Positions 44,702 through 54,118 of a stretch of 64,000 nt of DNA are shown piece after piece. The notes below the pieces were generated by a model that made no database searches, was not told the origin of the DNA, and saw only the letters and a list, made by a program, of their open reading frames with translations. Source of the DNA: Rhodothermales bacterium (lineage in GTDB: Bacteria; Bacteroidota; Rhodothermia; Rhodothermales; Bin80). The translations under genes and the position numbers were made by a program. Location: contig JAJEDR010000025.1 in NCBI GenBank assembly GCA_022821385.1, positions 19,160-83,159 on the forward strand. The letters are read 5' to 3'. The stretch's first letter is position 1. Every line of letters starts with the position of its first letter.

Positions 44702-45286
44702 ATGCATCACTTCAAAACCCTCACGATCTTTTTCGCACTCTTCCTGATTGGAGCCGATTACGTATTTGCGCAACGTCCGGCTTCTCCACGTGGAGAAGCC
44801 TCGACCCAAATTGGGGAGGCTTGGATAGTTATTGACTATGGACGCCCAATTCTTCGCGGGCGGACAGCAATATTCGGCTCAGGTGAGGAATACGGGACGG
44901 CCGTGACAGGTCCTGCTCCCGTTTGGCGCGCAGGAGCAAACAAATCTACTAGGTTACATTCGGAAGTGCCCCTTATGATCGGTGGGACGGAAGTCCCTGC
45001 TGGTGAATACAGTGTTTTCGTAGAATTGAGCCAGGGTAGCTGGACATTCATTCTGTCCACGCACGAGGCCAAGGATTCCGGTCGAGCTCCCGGTGATGGA
45101 TTGTGGGGATCCTACAACTACACGTCGGACAAGGATGTGGTGCGTGCTGCTATGACGGTCAGTGCTGTAGATTTCAGCATTGATCAATTCACGATCTCGT
45201 TTCTTGATGTGACCGAGGCGGGCGGGACGCTCGCCATGGTGTGGGAGCATACTATGGCAACAATACCCTTTACGGTAGCTCAGTAG
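44702..45286 (+). CDS. DUF2911 exported protein
   Basis: A 194-residue protein with a signal peptide (TLTIFFALFLIGADYVFAQ, cleavage after VFA). The mature part follows the DUF2911 pattern found widely in Bacteroidota and Rhodothermota: VIDYGRPILRGRTAIFG, VWRAGANKSTRLH, and VPAGEYSVFVELSQGSWTFI near the middle. Family function is unknown. The start at 44702 is chosen because it puts the signal peptide at the N-terminus; the open frame upstream has no protein-like sequence. Its stop overlaps the end of the convergent sulfatase by 17 bases. Confidence 0.85.
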   Translation: MHHFKTLTIFFALFLIGADYVFAQRPASPRGEASTQIGEAWIVIDYGRPILRGRTAIFGSGEEYGTAVTGPAPVWRAGANKSTRLHSEVPLMIGGTEVPAGEYSVFVELSQGSWTFILSTHEAKDSGRAPGDGLWGSYNYTSDKDVVRAAMTVSAVDFSIDQFTISFLDVTEAGGTLAMVWEHTMATIPFTVAQ

Positions 45287-46688
45287 TTGTCCATGTGATT
45301 GACCAGCGCTCATTCGGTGTGCGTGCGTGTCGCATCAGTCCTACCAGACTGTCCGCCAATTCGGGCATCTGGGTCGATAGGTTGGTAGTTTCACCGAGGT
45401 CCTGTTCCAGGTCGTACAATTCAGTGGTGCCACTTTCATGAAAGTAGACCGCCTTATAGTCGCCGCTGCGAACAGCTTGCTTGGGGCCTGAACCTTCATG
45501 AAATTCCCAGTACAGGTGACCGTGCGCCTCCTGCTCTTCTCCGGTCAGTGCGGCGAGGTATGAAATCCCGTCCGATTCGGGTGCTTCAATGCCAGCTATT
45601 TCTGCTGCCGTTGGAAGGAAGTCCCAGAATGCCGATGGATGATCGCTCACGGTGCCTGCCGCGATTCGTTCGGGCCATCGGGCTACGAGGGGAACGCGTA
45701 TTCCACCCTCATAAAGATCTCGCTTGATACCGCGCAGCGGGCCACTGCTATTGAATAGTTCCGGATCGCGTCCACCCTCGCGGTGGGGTCCATTGTCGCT
45801 CGTAAACAGAACTAGTGTGTTGTCGTCAATTCCCAGTGCCGCGAGATGGTCCAGTAATCGGCCGACATCCCTGTCGAGGCGACTAATCATGGCAGCGGTT
45901 CCTTTGTGGGCTTCAGCCCATTCCATGTCGGCATAGACGCCATAGTCGGGAACTTCCATCCCATGTAATCCGCCGTGGCGGCTCTCATTGTTTGCGTGCG
46001 GAATTGTATAGGCCAGATAAAGAAAAAACGGTCCACCCGCGTTTCGGTCAATAAATGCAAGTGCTTCTTCTGTGAACAGATCGTGTGAGTAGTCTACCCT
46101 TTTCGTTGCGTATCCGCCGAAGCGGCCAATGGAGACCACTTCGTTTCGGAGAGCTACCTGAGTGGTATCACGCCACAGAAATTCAGGATAGAAATTGTGT
46201 GCATGGACCTGATTCAAGTATCCGTAGAAATAATCAAAGCCTTGGCGGTTAGGTATTCCTGGAGATCCAGCCTCTCCCAACCCCCATTTACCGACGAGCC
46301 CCGTTGCGTATCCAGCATCCTGAAGCATTTCGGCCACCGTTACGTCTTCGTCCTCAATGGGAATCCGTGCATTGCCGCGGATTCGACAGTGGCCACTATG
46401 AAGGCCGGTCATGAGCACACAGCGCGATGGTGCACAGACTGTACTGCCTGCGTAGTGACTGGTAAACCGGATCCCCTCTGCGGCCATTTGGTCCAGCCGC
46501 GGGGTCTGGATGGTTTCCTGGCCGTAGCTTCCCAAATCTCCGTATCCCAAATCATCAGCCATGATGTAAATGATATTGGGGGGCGAATCTGATTCAGGAT
46601 CAGACGTTGAACATCCAAAAAAAGCCAGGATGAACAGGGTCAGCAAAAATGCGTGACTAGGACGATTAGCGCATGAATAATCCGCCAT
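45270..46688 (-). CDS. Sulfatase lipoprotein (C-x-P-S-R type)
   Basis: A 472-residue type I sulfatase of the alkaline phosphatase superfamily. The formylglycine motif is C85-A-P-S-R89, followed by the usual VLMTG, and the metal-binding aspartates are D45/D46 in IIYIMADDLGYGDLGSYG. A further metal site appears in LFTSDNGPHREGG. The N-terminus is a lipoprotein signal (LLTLFILAFFGC, Cys26), so it acts outside the cytoplasm. Maturation needs a formylglycine-generating or anaerobic sulfatase-maturating enzyme, which is not in the window. Its 5' end overlaps the SDR gene stop by 23 bases, so they form one operon. Substrate probably a sulfated glycan. Confidence 0.92.
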   Translation of the reverse strand: MADYSCANRPSHAFLLTLFILAFFGCSTSDPESDSPPNIIYIMADDLGYGDLGSYGQETIQTPRLDQMAAEGIRFTSHYAGSTVCAPSRCVLMTGLHSGHCRIRGNARIPIEDEDVTVAEMLQDAGYATGLVGKWGLGEAGSPGIPNRQGFDYFYGYLNQVHAHNFYPEFLWRDTTQVALRNEVVSIGRFGGYATKRVDYSHDLFTEEALAFIDRNAGGPFFLYLAYTIPHANNESRHGGLHGMEVPDYGVYADMEWAEAHKGTAAMISRLDRDVGRLLDHLAALGIDDNTLVLFTSDNGPHREGGRDPELFNSSGPLRGIKRDLYEGGIRVPLVARWPERIAAGTVSDHPSAFWDFLPTAAEIAGIEAPESDGISYLAALTGEEQEAHGHLYWEFHEGSGPKQAVRSGDYKAVYFHESGTTELYDLEQDLGETTNLSTQMPELADSLVGLMRHARTPNERWSITWTTTELP

Positions 46689-47391
46689 TAATATCTATAG
46701 TTTCGCCGGTGATGAAGGTGTTTTCAATCAGGAGTTCTACGGCCTGAGCAATATGATCGCTCTCGCCATTAAATCCCACAGGTGTATCGCTGGCAATAGA
46801 AGCCAGTTTTTCCTCCGTAGAGTATCGGTCATGAAACGGTGTAAGAATAACACCGGGAGCGATGGCATTGACGCGGATTTCGGGGGCAAGCTCGCGAGCC
46901 GCTCCACGCGTAAAAGAGTCCAATGCCCCTTTTGCCGCTCCATATGCCGTTGCTGTGGGTGCCCCGTGCCGCATAGCGATGGAGGTCATGTTTACGATGC
47001 TGGGCAAGTTGCCTTTCCGCAAAAGCGGGACACACAACTGCGTGAGCAGGATTGCCGAAAAAGTGTTCAGCGAGAAGATACGCTCCATGAGCGACCAAGT
47101 CAGGTTCTCGACCGTGTGACGCTCAAGCAGGCTGCCTGCATTGTTGACCAGTACATCCAGGTGATCCGTAACGTGGGTTACATCTCGCACGAGTGCACGA
47201 CAGCCGGCTTCATGCATGAGATCAGCCTGGGAGGTATGCACAACTCCGCCCAGTTCTCGCACCTCTCTTGCTACGGACTCAATGGGTGATTGGTTGTGGT
47301 GGAGGATAAGCGTGTTGCTTTTGGCCAGTCGTCGGGCTGTAACGGCGCCTATGCCCGTGCTGGCCCCAGTAATCAAGATTGTTCGTTGCAT
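46666..47391 (-). CDS. Short-chain dehydrogenase/reductase
   Basis: A 241-residue classical SDR. The nucleotide-binding motif TGASTGIG is at residues 8-15, the structural motif NNAG lies near residue 82, and the catalytic tyrosine and lysine are in TAYGAAKGA, preceded by a serine in VNMTSIAM. The C-terminal GETIDINGGLFMR is typical. The start at 47391 (MQRTILITG) is preferred to an in-frame ATG seven codons upstream. It precedes the sulfatase in one operon with overlapping ends, so it may act on a sugar or alcohol released from the sulfated substrate. Confidence 0.9.
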   Translation of the reverse strand: MQRTILITGASTGIGAVTARRLAKSNTLILHHNQSPIESVAREVRELGGVVHTSQADLMHEAGCRALVRDVTHVTDHLDVLVNNAGSLLERHTVENLTWSLMERIFSLNTFSAILLTQLCVPLLRKGNLPSIVNMTSIAMRHGAPTATAYGAAKGALDSFTRGAARELAPEIRVNAIAPGVILTPFHDRYSTEEKLASIASDTPVGFNGESDHIAQAVELLIENTFITGETIDINGGLFMR

Positions 47392-47802
47392 GATTTTATG
47401 TGGACAAGGCAAGTCCAGAAGGATTAGAGACGATGCTACCCATTTGTAGAATCATATCGGATTCGGAGTAAGAGAGGTGTTGAATGATAGAGTTTGTGCC
47501 AAGAATCGAGCAGACCGAGCAGACCCAGCAGAGCTGCGCACGGCATCCAGGATTGACGCATCTTCACGGTGAAGAGGAATCAGGTTATTGACCTTCATGA
47601 TTCCCGGAATGGGTACAGGCGTTATCTGGAATAGGAGTAAAAGTGTATCACCCTCAAGCTCGGTCTTTACGCTAATTAAGCCAACTGTGGACCATCGTCT
47701 GAAGTTCAATATCCTGCATGGGGATTGAACTCATTCTGGCAGGGATATATCCGGGAGGGTTGGATTGTGTTCGTGATGGCGAGTACGGACAGCCAGATTG
47801 GA
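47392..47802. other. Stretch without a clear gene
   Basis: About 410 bases between the SDR start and the second sulfatase. A minus-strand frame of 85 codons (47452-47709) contains ISVKTELEGDTLLLLFQITP, which looks protein-like, but it has no recognised family. It could be a very small gene or a remnant. Nothing else is seen. Confidence 0.35.
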
Positions 47803-49350
47803 TCAATTTATGCGAACTCCAATAGAGTCTGCCCAGGCTTCCCAGCGACTTTGTAGGTGTGAAGCAATCTGAGGAGCCTCCAACGCAAGATCATAAATCT
47901 CTGTCGCGTCTGTCGCCAAATTGTAGAGCTCCCATTCTGCACGGTTGCGGTCCCACACCAGTTTCCAGTCACCTTGGCGGATAGCTCGATTACCAATGTG
48001 TTCCCAATAGAGCGTACGGTCCGGCCAGTTATGTTGCTGTGTATTCAGGAGTGGCAGCAGACTGGTTCCGTCGGTTTGGGGCAATATAGCATGGCTAACA
48101 TCAGCGATAGTTGCCAACAGATCAATTACATGGCCGGGTTCATTCACAATGCGGCCTGGCCCATCAATACCTAGAGGCCAATGCGCAATGAGAGGGGTTG
48201 CAATTCCACCTTCATGGGTCCACTGTTTATAAAGCCTGAAGGGGGTATTTGAGGCATTGGCCCAGGCTTCCTCATAGGCCAGATATGAACCACGCTCGCC
48301 AACCGTTGTGTTCGGGTCATGCAATCGTCGTCCATCCACACTTTCGGCACATCCGCCATTATCCGACAGAAATAGTACCAGAGTATTGTCAAGTTTTCCC
48401 ATGTTTTGCAACTGTTCAATAACCCGTCCGATGCCCTGATCCATCCGGTCAACCATGGCGGCATAAACTGCCATACGCAGGGACCAGTCGTCCTTGTCAG
48501 ATTGATCTTGCCATGCAGGCAGAGCAGCGGGACGGGGAGAGAGCATATAATTTTCGTCAACGACGCCCAGTGCCTGCATTCGTGTGTAGCGTTCCTGGCG
48601 TAGTATATCCCAGCCGTCATCGTAGCGGTCTTCATACCGGGCAATGTCCTGAGGCAATGCATGTAGTGGCCAGTGCGGGGCGGTGTAGGCCAAATAGAGC
48701 AGAAAAGGATTGTTGGATGTATGAGACTGCAGGAATTCAATTGCGTAGTCCGTGAACGCGTCAGTCATATAGAAGCCTGAGTCGGGCGGGCTCCAGGGAT
48801 CGTCGTCAAGGGCCATTTGCCGTTTACGCGGTTGGTTTTCGATGATCTCATAGTAGCTACTTGCGCCGCTTATGAGGCCGAAATAACGTTCGAAGCCGCG
48901 CATACGTGGCCAGTGCTGAGGCCGTTCGCCAACATGCCATTTACCGGACATGTAAGTGCTGTATCCCGCGTCCAGGAGCATTTCTGCGAGGGTTGTAGCG
49001 GATTCACTCAGGTAGCCCTGATAGGGGCCAGTCGTAAGTTCACGGTCCACACTGGATACCATAGCTCCCATACCGGCTCCGTGCGGGTAGCGACCGGTCA
49101 GTAGTGAGGCTCTTGTGGGACAGCAGCGTCCGGCGTTGTAGAACTGGCGGAAGCGAACCCCGTTTATCGCCAGTGTATCAAGATTGGGAGTGTGGATTTC
49201 GCCTCCATAGGCACCGATATCCGAATATCCCAGATCATCCGCCAGAATAATCAGGATATTAGGACGTTCGGGGGATGTCTCGCAGCCAATGGTGTTTGCC
49301 GCCAGAAGCAGCAGAAATATTCCTCCGAGGCTAGCATTTTTGTGCATCAT
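47803..49350 (-). CDS. Sulfatase lipoprotein (C-x-P-T-R type)
   Basis: A 515-residue type I sulfatase. The formylglycine core is C76-C-P-T-R80, followed by ASLLTGRYPHGAGMGAM, and the first metal-binding aspartates are in ILADDLGYSDIGAYGG. Another metal site lies in LFLSDNGGCAE. The signal sequence ends NTIGC (lipid Cys23). The long C-terminal third (LVWDRNRAEWELYNLATDAT) follows the arylsulfatase A pattern. It is distinct from the sulfatase at 45270-46688 in core motif and length, so the pair probably act on different bonds. It is divergent from the LarA-like gene. Confidence 0.92.
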   Translation of the reverse strand: MMHKNASLGGIFLLLLAANTIGCETSPERPNILIILADDLGYSDIGAYGGEIHTPNLDTLAINGVRFRQFYNAGRCCPTRASLLTGRYPHGAGMGAMVSSVDRELTTGPYQGYLSESATTLAEMLLDAGYSTYMSGKWHVGERPQHWPRMRGFERYFGLISGASSYYEIIENQPRKRQMALDDDPWSPPDSGFYMTDAFTDYAIEFLQSHTSNNPFLLYLAYTAPHWPLHALPQDIARYEDRYDDGWDILRQERYTRMQALGVVDENYMLSPRPAALPAWQDQSDKDDWSLRMAVYAAMVDRMDQGIGRVIEQLQNMGKLDNTLVLFLSDNGGCAESVDGRRLHDPNTTVGERGSYLAYEEAWANASNTPFRLYKQWTHEGGIATPLIAHWPLGIDGPGRIVNEPGHVIDLLATIADVSHAILPQTDGTSLLPLLNTQQHNWPDRTLYWEHIGNRAIRQGDWKLVWDRNRAEWELYNLATDATEIYDLALEAPQIASHLQSRWEAWADSIGVRIN

Positions 49351-49439
49351 ATTCAGGTATGAGTATTTTTCAGTACTTATATGAATCTATTACTTTGGGA
49401 ATGGATTATCCTAGACGTTGACCACTCATTAAATTTCTG

Positions 49440-50714
49440 ATGGAGCCCGCAGCACCAGCGCGCCTGCTTACAGAGACGGACGTAGCCCGGATTCTTGCAC
49501 GAGCACTGCAAGGCAAGTTTGCACATAGCGATCGGGTTTTGGTCATTATTCCAGATGCTACGCGTACAGCACCGATTCCGCTCGTTTTTCGCCTGATATG
49601 TGGACTCCTTTTGGAGCGGGTAGCTGCATTGGATTTCCTGGTTGCTCTCGGCACGCACGCACCGATGAGTGAGTCAGCGCTCTTGGCTCATGTGGGAATT
49701 TCGCGTACCGAGCGAGCGGGGAAATATTCGCGTGCGGGACTTTTCAATCATGTTTGGGATGATCCCTCAGAACTTGTGACACTTGAGACGATATCGGCCG
49801 AGGAAGTCTATGCAATTACCCAAGGACTCATAAAGCGAGCACTCCCCGTAACGGTAAACCATAAGGTGCTGAACTATGACGCGGCCCTTGTGTGCGGCCC
49901 GGTCTTCCCCCATGAGGTGGCAGGATTCTCAGGAGGAAACAAGTACTTCTTTCCCGGGATCAGCGGCCCGGAGGTGATTGACTTCACACATTGGGCAGGA
50001 GCTCTTATCAGTAACCGTGCAATTATCGGGACCTATGATACCCCGATTCGGCGATTGATTGATCGGGCTGCCCGAGCGATTCCATGCGCCCGCTATTTTG
50101 TGAACATGGTCGTGGACGGAGGTGGATTGGTGGGAGTGTATGCAGGATTTGAAGGGGACGGATCCTGGTTGAGAGCAGCCAGACATGCTGCTCAAATACA
50201 CATTACCTGGTTGGATACGCCCGTCAAGCAGGCCTTTGCAGTGGTGCCGTCTATGTACGATGATCTGTGGACGGGAGCAAAGGGGATGTACAAACTGGAG
50301 CGGGTAATTGCAGATGGTGGAGAGGTTCTTCTATATGCGCCCCATATTTCCGAGCTTTCGTACACGCACGGCAAATTGCTGGACGAAATCGGTTTTCACG
50401 GCACCGAGTATTTCAAAGCGAACTGGGACAGGTATAACCGATATCCCTGGACAATTCTTGCACACGCGGCGCATGTGCGGGGAGCGGCAACCTATGAGCG
50501 AGGTGTGGAGGTCCCTCGCATCAAGCTCACACTCGCCAGTAAAATTCCCCGGGAACGTTGCGAAAAGGTTGGCTTGGGTTATCGGGATCCCAGATCTATT
50601 GACCTTTCCTACTGGAAGCAACACACTGAAGAGGGCTATTTGTACGTTCCTAGTGCCGGGGAGCATCTCTACAAACTCTGTGAAGCAGGGGTTGGGCCTG
50701 CTGCAGAAAGATGA
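49440..50714 (+). CDS. LarA-like nickel-dependent racemase family protein (DUF2088)
   Basis: A 424-residue protein of the lactate racemase family. The N-terminal domain carries IPDATRTAPIP and LVALGTHAPMSE, and the central block HEVAGFSGGNKYFFPGISGP contains the lysine that in LarA binds the nickel-pincer nucleotide. Family members racemise or epimerise 2-hydroxyacids. The LarB, LarC and LarE enzymes that make the cofactor are not in the window. A D-2-hydroxyacid dehydrogenase-like gene lies 7 kb upstream and might use its product. The substrate may be a sugar acid rather than lactate. Confidence 0.8.
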   Translation: MEPAAPARLLTETDVARILARALQGKFAHSDRVLVIIPDATRTAPIPLVFRLICGLLLERVAALDFLVALGTHAPMSESALLAHVGISRTERAGKYSRAGLFNHVWDDPSELVTLETISAEEVYAITQGLIKRALPVTVNHKVLNYDAALVCGPVFPHEVAGFSGGNKYFFPGISGPEVIDFTHWAGALISNRAIIGTYDTPIRRLIDRAARAIPCARYFVNMVVDGGGLVGVYAGFEGDGSWLRAARHAAQIHITWLDTPVKQAFAVVPSMYDDLWTGAKGMYKLERVIADGGEVLLYAPHISELSYTHGKLLDEIGFHGTEYFKANWDRYNRYPWTILAHAAHVRGAATYERGVEVPRIKLTLASKIPRERCEKVGLGYRDPRSIDLSYWKQHTEEGYLYVPSAGEHLYKLCEAGVGPAAER

Positions 50715-50882
50715 GTTCAGACATGGACCAACTCCGTGCCCTGCAAGCCACCCTTTCTGGACATGTGCAACGACAGCAGATAGAAGGCATCCACAAATGG
50801 TCACGAATGTCGATGTCAACCGACTTCGGCAAAACGCCTTTTCTCTATCCCCTGTGTAATTATCCAAGGCCTCTCCGCAGCT

Positions 50883-52094
50883 ATGCCGTCTATTACTTCC
50901 ACGACCAGAGCCCTTTTTATCTTGGCATGCCTATTGCCGGCATTCGGATGCGACTCTGCGCGCTATGATACTTCCGACGGATGGTCTGGTACAATTGATA
51001 CGCTTTCCACCGGTGAGATCGTAGTACGGAATACCGATGAGCCGCTCTGGGCGCCGGATGAGGGCTGGCAGATCGTGGAAGAGATGAGATATGGAAGCGA
51101 CACGGGCGATGATGCCATTTTTTTCGGCAGTATTCGCTCCTTTGATGTAGATACGCAAGGACGCGTGTATGTGCTTGATGACCAGTCACAAGAAATTCAC
51201 GTCTTCGCTCCAGACGGCATTTGGGTGCGCACTGTCGGAACAAGGGGAGCCGGACCCGGGGAGTTCGAAAATGCTGCGGCAGTAGACCTCAGCCGTACCG
51301 GTGAGATCTGGGTTATGGAAGTGCGGAAAGGCCAGCTTACTATCTTGGATTCCACGGGTAATTACCAGAGAACGGAACGGGTCAACACCACTGGCTGGGA
51401 CTTTTGGCCTTACCCAGGTGGTATTGACCAGTTGGGGCGCTACAATGCTTTAGTGCTTTCCACTGAAGCCGAGGACACAAGGCAGCTGTTGGCCCGTTTT
51501 GACCAGTCTTCTGCTCCACTTGATACGATTGCATTTCCGGTGAGTCCCCTGACAATTGAAAGCTTTGAAGTCGTTACCGAGGACGGAGGCAGTATGAGTA
51601 CCAGCGTTCCATTTCAGGGATCTTTCAGCTGGCGATTCTCCTCAGGCGGTAATTTTTGGACGTTGCTTACGCGGCCGTACGAGCTTGCAGAAATCACGGC
51701 CGATGGCAGGGTACTTCGGAGGGTGACCAGGGAATTTGAACTTTCGCCGGTCACCGTCGCAGACATGCAAACAGCCCGCGAGAGACTCACTTGGTTTACC
51801 AATCAAGGCGGGAAGATTGACGAGTCAAGGATTCCGAGAACGAAGCCCGTTGTCAGCGCTTTCTTTAGCGATGACGAAGGGAATCTTTGGGTTAGGCGGA
51901 TCGAGACGACTCCCGAGGCTGAGGGGAGTCTGTTCGATGTGTTCAGTGCTGAAGGGTATTTTCTGGGAGAGGTCCGGTTCCCGTTTTCACTCGAGTCAAT
52001 CGACCCGATAGTGCGAAACGGATTGCTCTACGGCATCATTACAGATGATCTTGGTGCTGATCTGATTGTGAGAGCGCGGATAGTAAAGCCGTAA
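50883..52094 (+). CDS. 6-bladed beta-propeller lipoprotein
   Basis: A 403-residue lipoprotein (signal core LFILACLLPAFGC) with NHL/6-bladed propeller sequence: GRVYVLDDQSQEIHVFAPDG, the turn GTRGAGPGEFENAAAV, EIWVMEVRKGQLTILDSTG and a last blade FDVFSAEGYFLGEVRFPF. It is more regular than the propellers at 32-36 kb and may belong to another branch. It follows the LarA-like gene by about 170 bases on the same strand. Such proteins often bind ligands at the cell surface; nothing shows which. Confidence 0.78.
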   Translation: MPSITSTTRALFILACLLPAFGCDSARYDTSDGWSGTIDTLSTGEIVVRNTDEPLWAPDEGWQIVEEMRYGSDTGDDAIFFGSIRSFDVDTQGRVYVLDDQSQEIHVFAPDGIWVRTVGTRGAGPGEFENAAAVDLSRTGEIWVMEVRKGQLTILDSTGNYQRTERVNTTGWDFWPYPGGIDQLGRYNALVLSTEAEDTRQLLARFDQSSAPLDTIAFPVSPLTIESFEVVTEDGGSMSTSVPFQGSFSWRFSSGGNFWTLLTRPYELAEITADGRVLRRVTREFELSPVTVADMQTARERLTWFTNQGGKIDESRIPRTKPVVSAFFSDDEGNLWVRRIETTPEAEGSLFDVFSAEGYFLGEVRFPFSLESIDPIVRNGLLYGIITDDLGADLIVRARIVKP

Positions 52095-52518
52095 GGCACC
52101 GCCATTCTGTAATAGTGGTAATGGCAACGGACCAATCCGTGACATTGAATCGCTGTGTGCCCCAAGTGTAGGCTCCGCCCAAGTGAAGTAGGTGAGAAAT
52201 CCCACTACAATGTCGAACTTGGGTCAAGAATTATCTCGAAAGTCTCATTACGAATTAAACCGCATTTTGAGTTGTCGCCAGATATAAGAAGCAGGTTCAG
52301 GAACCAGCTGCAACTTCAGCTAAGTTCCTGAATCCAGTAAGGGTAGTGAAACAATGCCTCGTACGGAACCGTACCGAATTTAGGCAGACGCACATTATGG
52401 TCCAACTCTGATTTATGGGACAAGCCTACGACGTAAGACCGGGTTCACAAACAGTAATGCCAGCCCATCTTAAGTGGAATCTGCCACGACACTTGCTCGG
52501 TACCTATACGACTGCGTA
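52095..52518. other. Stretch with a protein-like fragment but no intact gene
   Basis: About 420 bases. On the minus strand, near 52335-52445, one frame reads SELDHNVRLPKFGTVPYEAL then FHYPYWIQEL before a stop, and near 52100-52200 another reads LHLGGAYTWGTQRFNVTDW. These look like pieces of a lost gene, perhaps an exported or outer-membrane protein, but I cannot name a family. The right end should contain the promoter of the next gene. Confidence 0.35.
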
Positions 52519-53736
52519 ATGAAGACGAAACGTGCTACAGTCACACATGCTTTAACCGCGGCGTTGTTCGCATTTCTTGTGATTACCGATGTTTCAGCAC
52601 AAATTCGTTTTGCAGGTAATGAAAATGGGCTGAATGTGAATGGGAAGATTATTGATCGCAGTGGGATGCCTGAAAGGCTGTATGATATAGTCACGGAACA
52701 GATGCTGCCGACGGGAGCCTTTAGTGTCTATGACTCGGTCGGTTCTTTTCCAATGCGGGTCAAAATTAATGATATGACATACGAGATTTGGGGAGATAGA
52801 ATTGTAGAGTCATGCAGATCTCGTAACGCGAGCTTCAAGATCCAGATACGACCAGACTTCGTCGAGATAGGGCCTGAACGGAGCAGTAAGGCGTCCGGCC
52901 GCCAGAGTGCGCCGTCATTTTTGGTCAACTCATTCAAGGGAGACGGACAACAGGTAGAACTGATTGTTAATTATGGGATTCCTGTGGAATTCACCGATTA
53001 TCGCTCGGACGAAACGGTAGCAAGACAGGCGAATGTGAGGACGTTCCTCTTTACCAATCAGAGAGAGATCGTCCTCGTTGAGCGTACCCGAAACTTTGAT
53101 TATTCAACCAATCAGCCGACGGTATTTCCAGATCAGCATCTATGGGTTGATACGCAGCAGATGCAAGTGTCACCAGATGTACGCGGACTCTCTATGAAAT
53201 TCGAGACGGACACCGGAAAGACCGTGGCTATTCAGCGTCAGGAGGTTACGCTACCGGATTATGATCAGGGCGGCGTCTTATTGAGCGACATTATGCTTGC
53301 TTATTCGGTCGAACAGACGGAAGACGGGATCCCCCTGAGCGAGAATGAAATTCTTCGAAAAGATCTCTCAATACTGCCAGCACCGCGGAATGTGTATCTG
53401 ACTGAATGGCCAATCTATCTGTATTTCGAGGTCTATGGGTTAACCGCGGATGCCCAAGGGAAGACCGATTATGATATAGAAATCAAACTGGAACCCGAGA
53501 ATACTAGACGTGGGTTCCGTCGTTTATTCAAGCGGAACAGGAACAAGGAGGGCGTATCTGTGAGCTATAGGAGAAGCGGCTCACAGCCGGAAGAATCTCT
53601 GTACCAGATACTCGATATTAGTGACCAGAAAACAGGACCGTACACGCTGACTCTGGTTACTCGGGATAACGAGACGGGTGAAGAGTCCAAGCGGACACGG
53701 AATCTGTATCTGGAGAGATTACTGTGTAGTGAGTGA
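52519..53736 (+). CDS. Hypothetical exported protein, GWxTD-like C-terminal region
   Basis: A 405-residue protein with a signal peptide (LTAALFAFLVITDVSAQ, cleavage after VSA). The segment from about residue 255 to 345 (GGVLLSDIMLAYSVEQTE, later PRNVYLTEWPIYLYFEVYGL) resembles the beta-rich tail of GWxTD-domain proteins of Rhodothermota and related phyla, in which a released IxDIxLA strand is followed by a YxYFEIYNL strand. The N-terminal half is unrecognised. The ATG at 52519 sets the signal peptide at the start. No operon partner is evident. Confidence 0.6.
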   Translation: MKTKRATVTHALTAALFAFLVITDVSAQIRFAGNENGLNVNGKIIDRSGMPERLYDIVTEQMLPTGAFSVYDSVGSFPMRVKINDMTYEIWGDRIVESCRSRNASFKIQIRPDFVEIGPERSSKASGRQSAPSFLVNSFKGDGQQVELIVNYGIPVEFTDYRSDETVARQANVRTFLFTNQREIVLVERTRNFDYSTNQPTVFPDQHLWVDTQQMQVSPDVRGLSMKFETDTGKTVAIQRQEVTLPDYDQGGVLLSDIMLAYSVEQTEDGIPLSENEILRKDLSILPAPRNVYLTEWPIYLYFEVYGLTADAQGKTDYDIEIKLEPENTRRGFRRLFKRNRNKEGVSVSYRRSGSQPEESLYQILDISDQKTGPYTLTLVTRDNETGEESKRTRNLYLERLLCSE

Positions 53737-53906
53737 GGGGGCTGTGGCCAAGATGTGCCCGCCTGCGCAGCGCGGCGAAGATAATTGCAGACCGTTCTCG
53801 GAGAAAGCCCACGGCAGATTGCGGTTTTACGCTGAGTGTACCGATCACCGTAGTAGTGATGCAGCGCATCTTGAGTAGTTCTCAGGGACATTCGTTGTTG
53901 TGGCAT
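53721..53906 (-). pseudogene. IS21-family transposase (IstA) N-terminal remnant
   Basis: The first 60 codons from an ATG at 53906 read MPQQRMSLRTTQDALHHYYG, then ICRGLSPRTVCNYLRRAAQA and GTSWPQP. This is the N-terminal helix-turn-helix of IS21 transposases, which normally begin (M)RKIREVLRL and include SRSTVANYLRRAEAAGLSWP. After this the frame runs into the 3' end of the exported-protein gene and similarity ends. IstB and the catalytic domain are absent, so only the tip of the element is left. Confidence 0.6.
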
Positions 53907-54118
53907 GAGATGGTCTAGTTAGTCCAGAACCGCTAAAGCCTGGAAATAAGCTCTGCTCCAACGACAAATCCTGTCTCGAAATTCAGGCCAAGTCTGATTT
54001 CTGATTGCTCCCATAATCGTACATTACTGGACAGGCATGACGAAAGGGCTTATCCAAGGGACCATCGCTAGGAATCAAAATACATGGCGGGTTCCAGAAA
54101 TGGCAATTTGATCTGCAA
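53907..54118. other. Intergenic stretch with a barrel-like protein tail
   Basis: On the minus strand, about 53942-54034, a short frame reads VRLWEQSEIRLGLNFETGFV then VGAELISRL and a stop, resembling the closing strands of an outer-membrane barrel. It has no start and is probably a remnant. The promoter of the downstream plus-strand operon should lie at the right end. Confidence 0.35.

Noticed and set aside
50711..50968. 85-codon plus-strand frame overlapping the LarA-like stop
   Set aside because: It overlaps the signal peptide of the next propeller lipoprotein in another frame and is probably a shadow.
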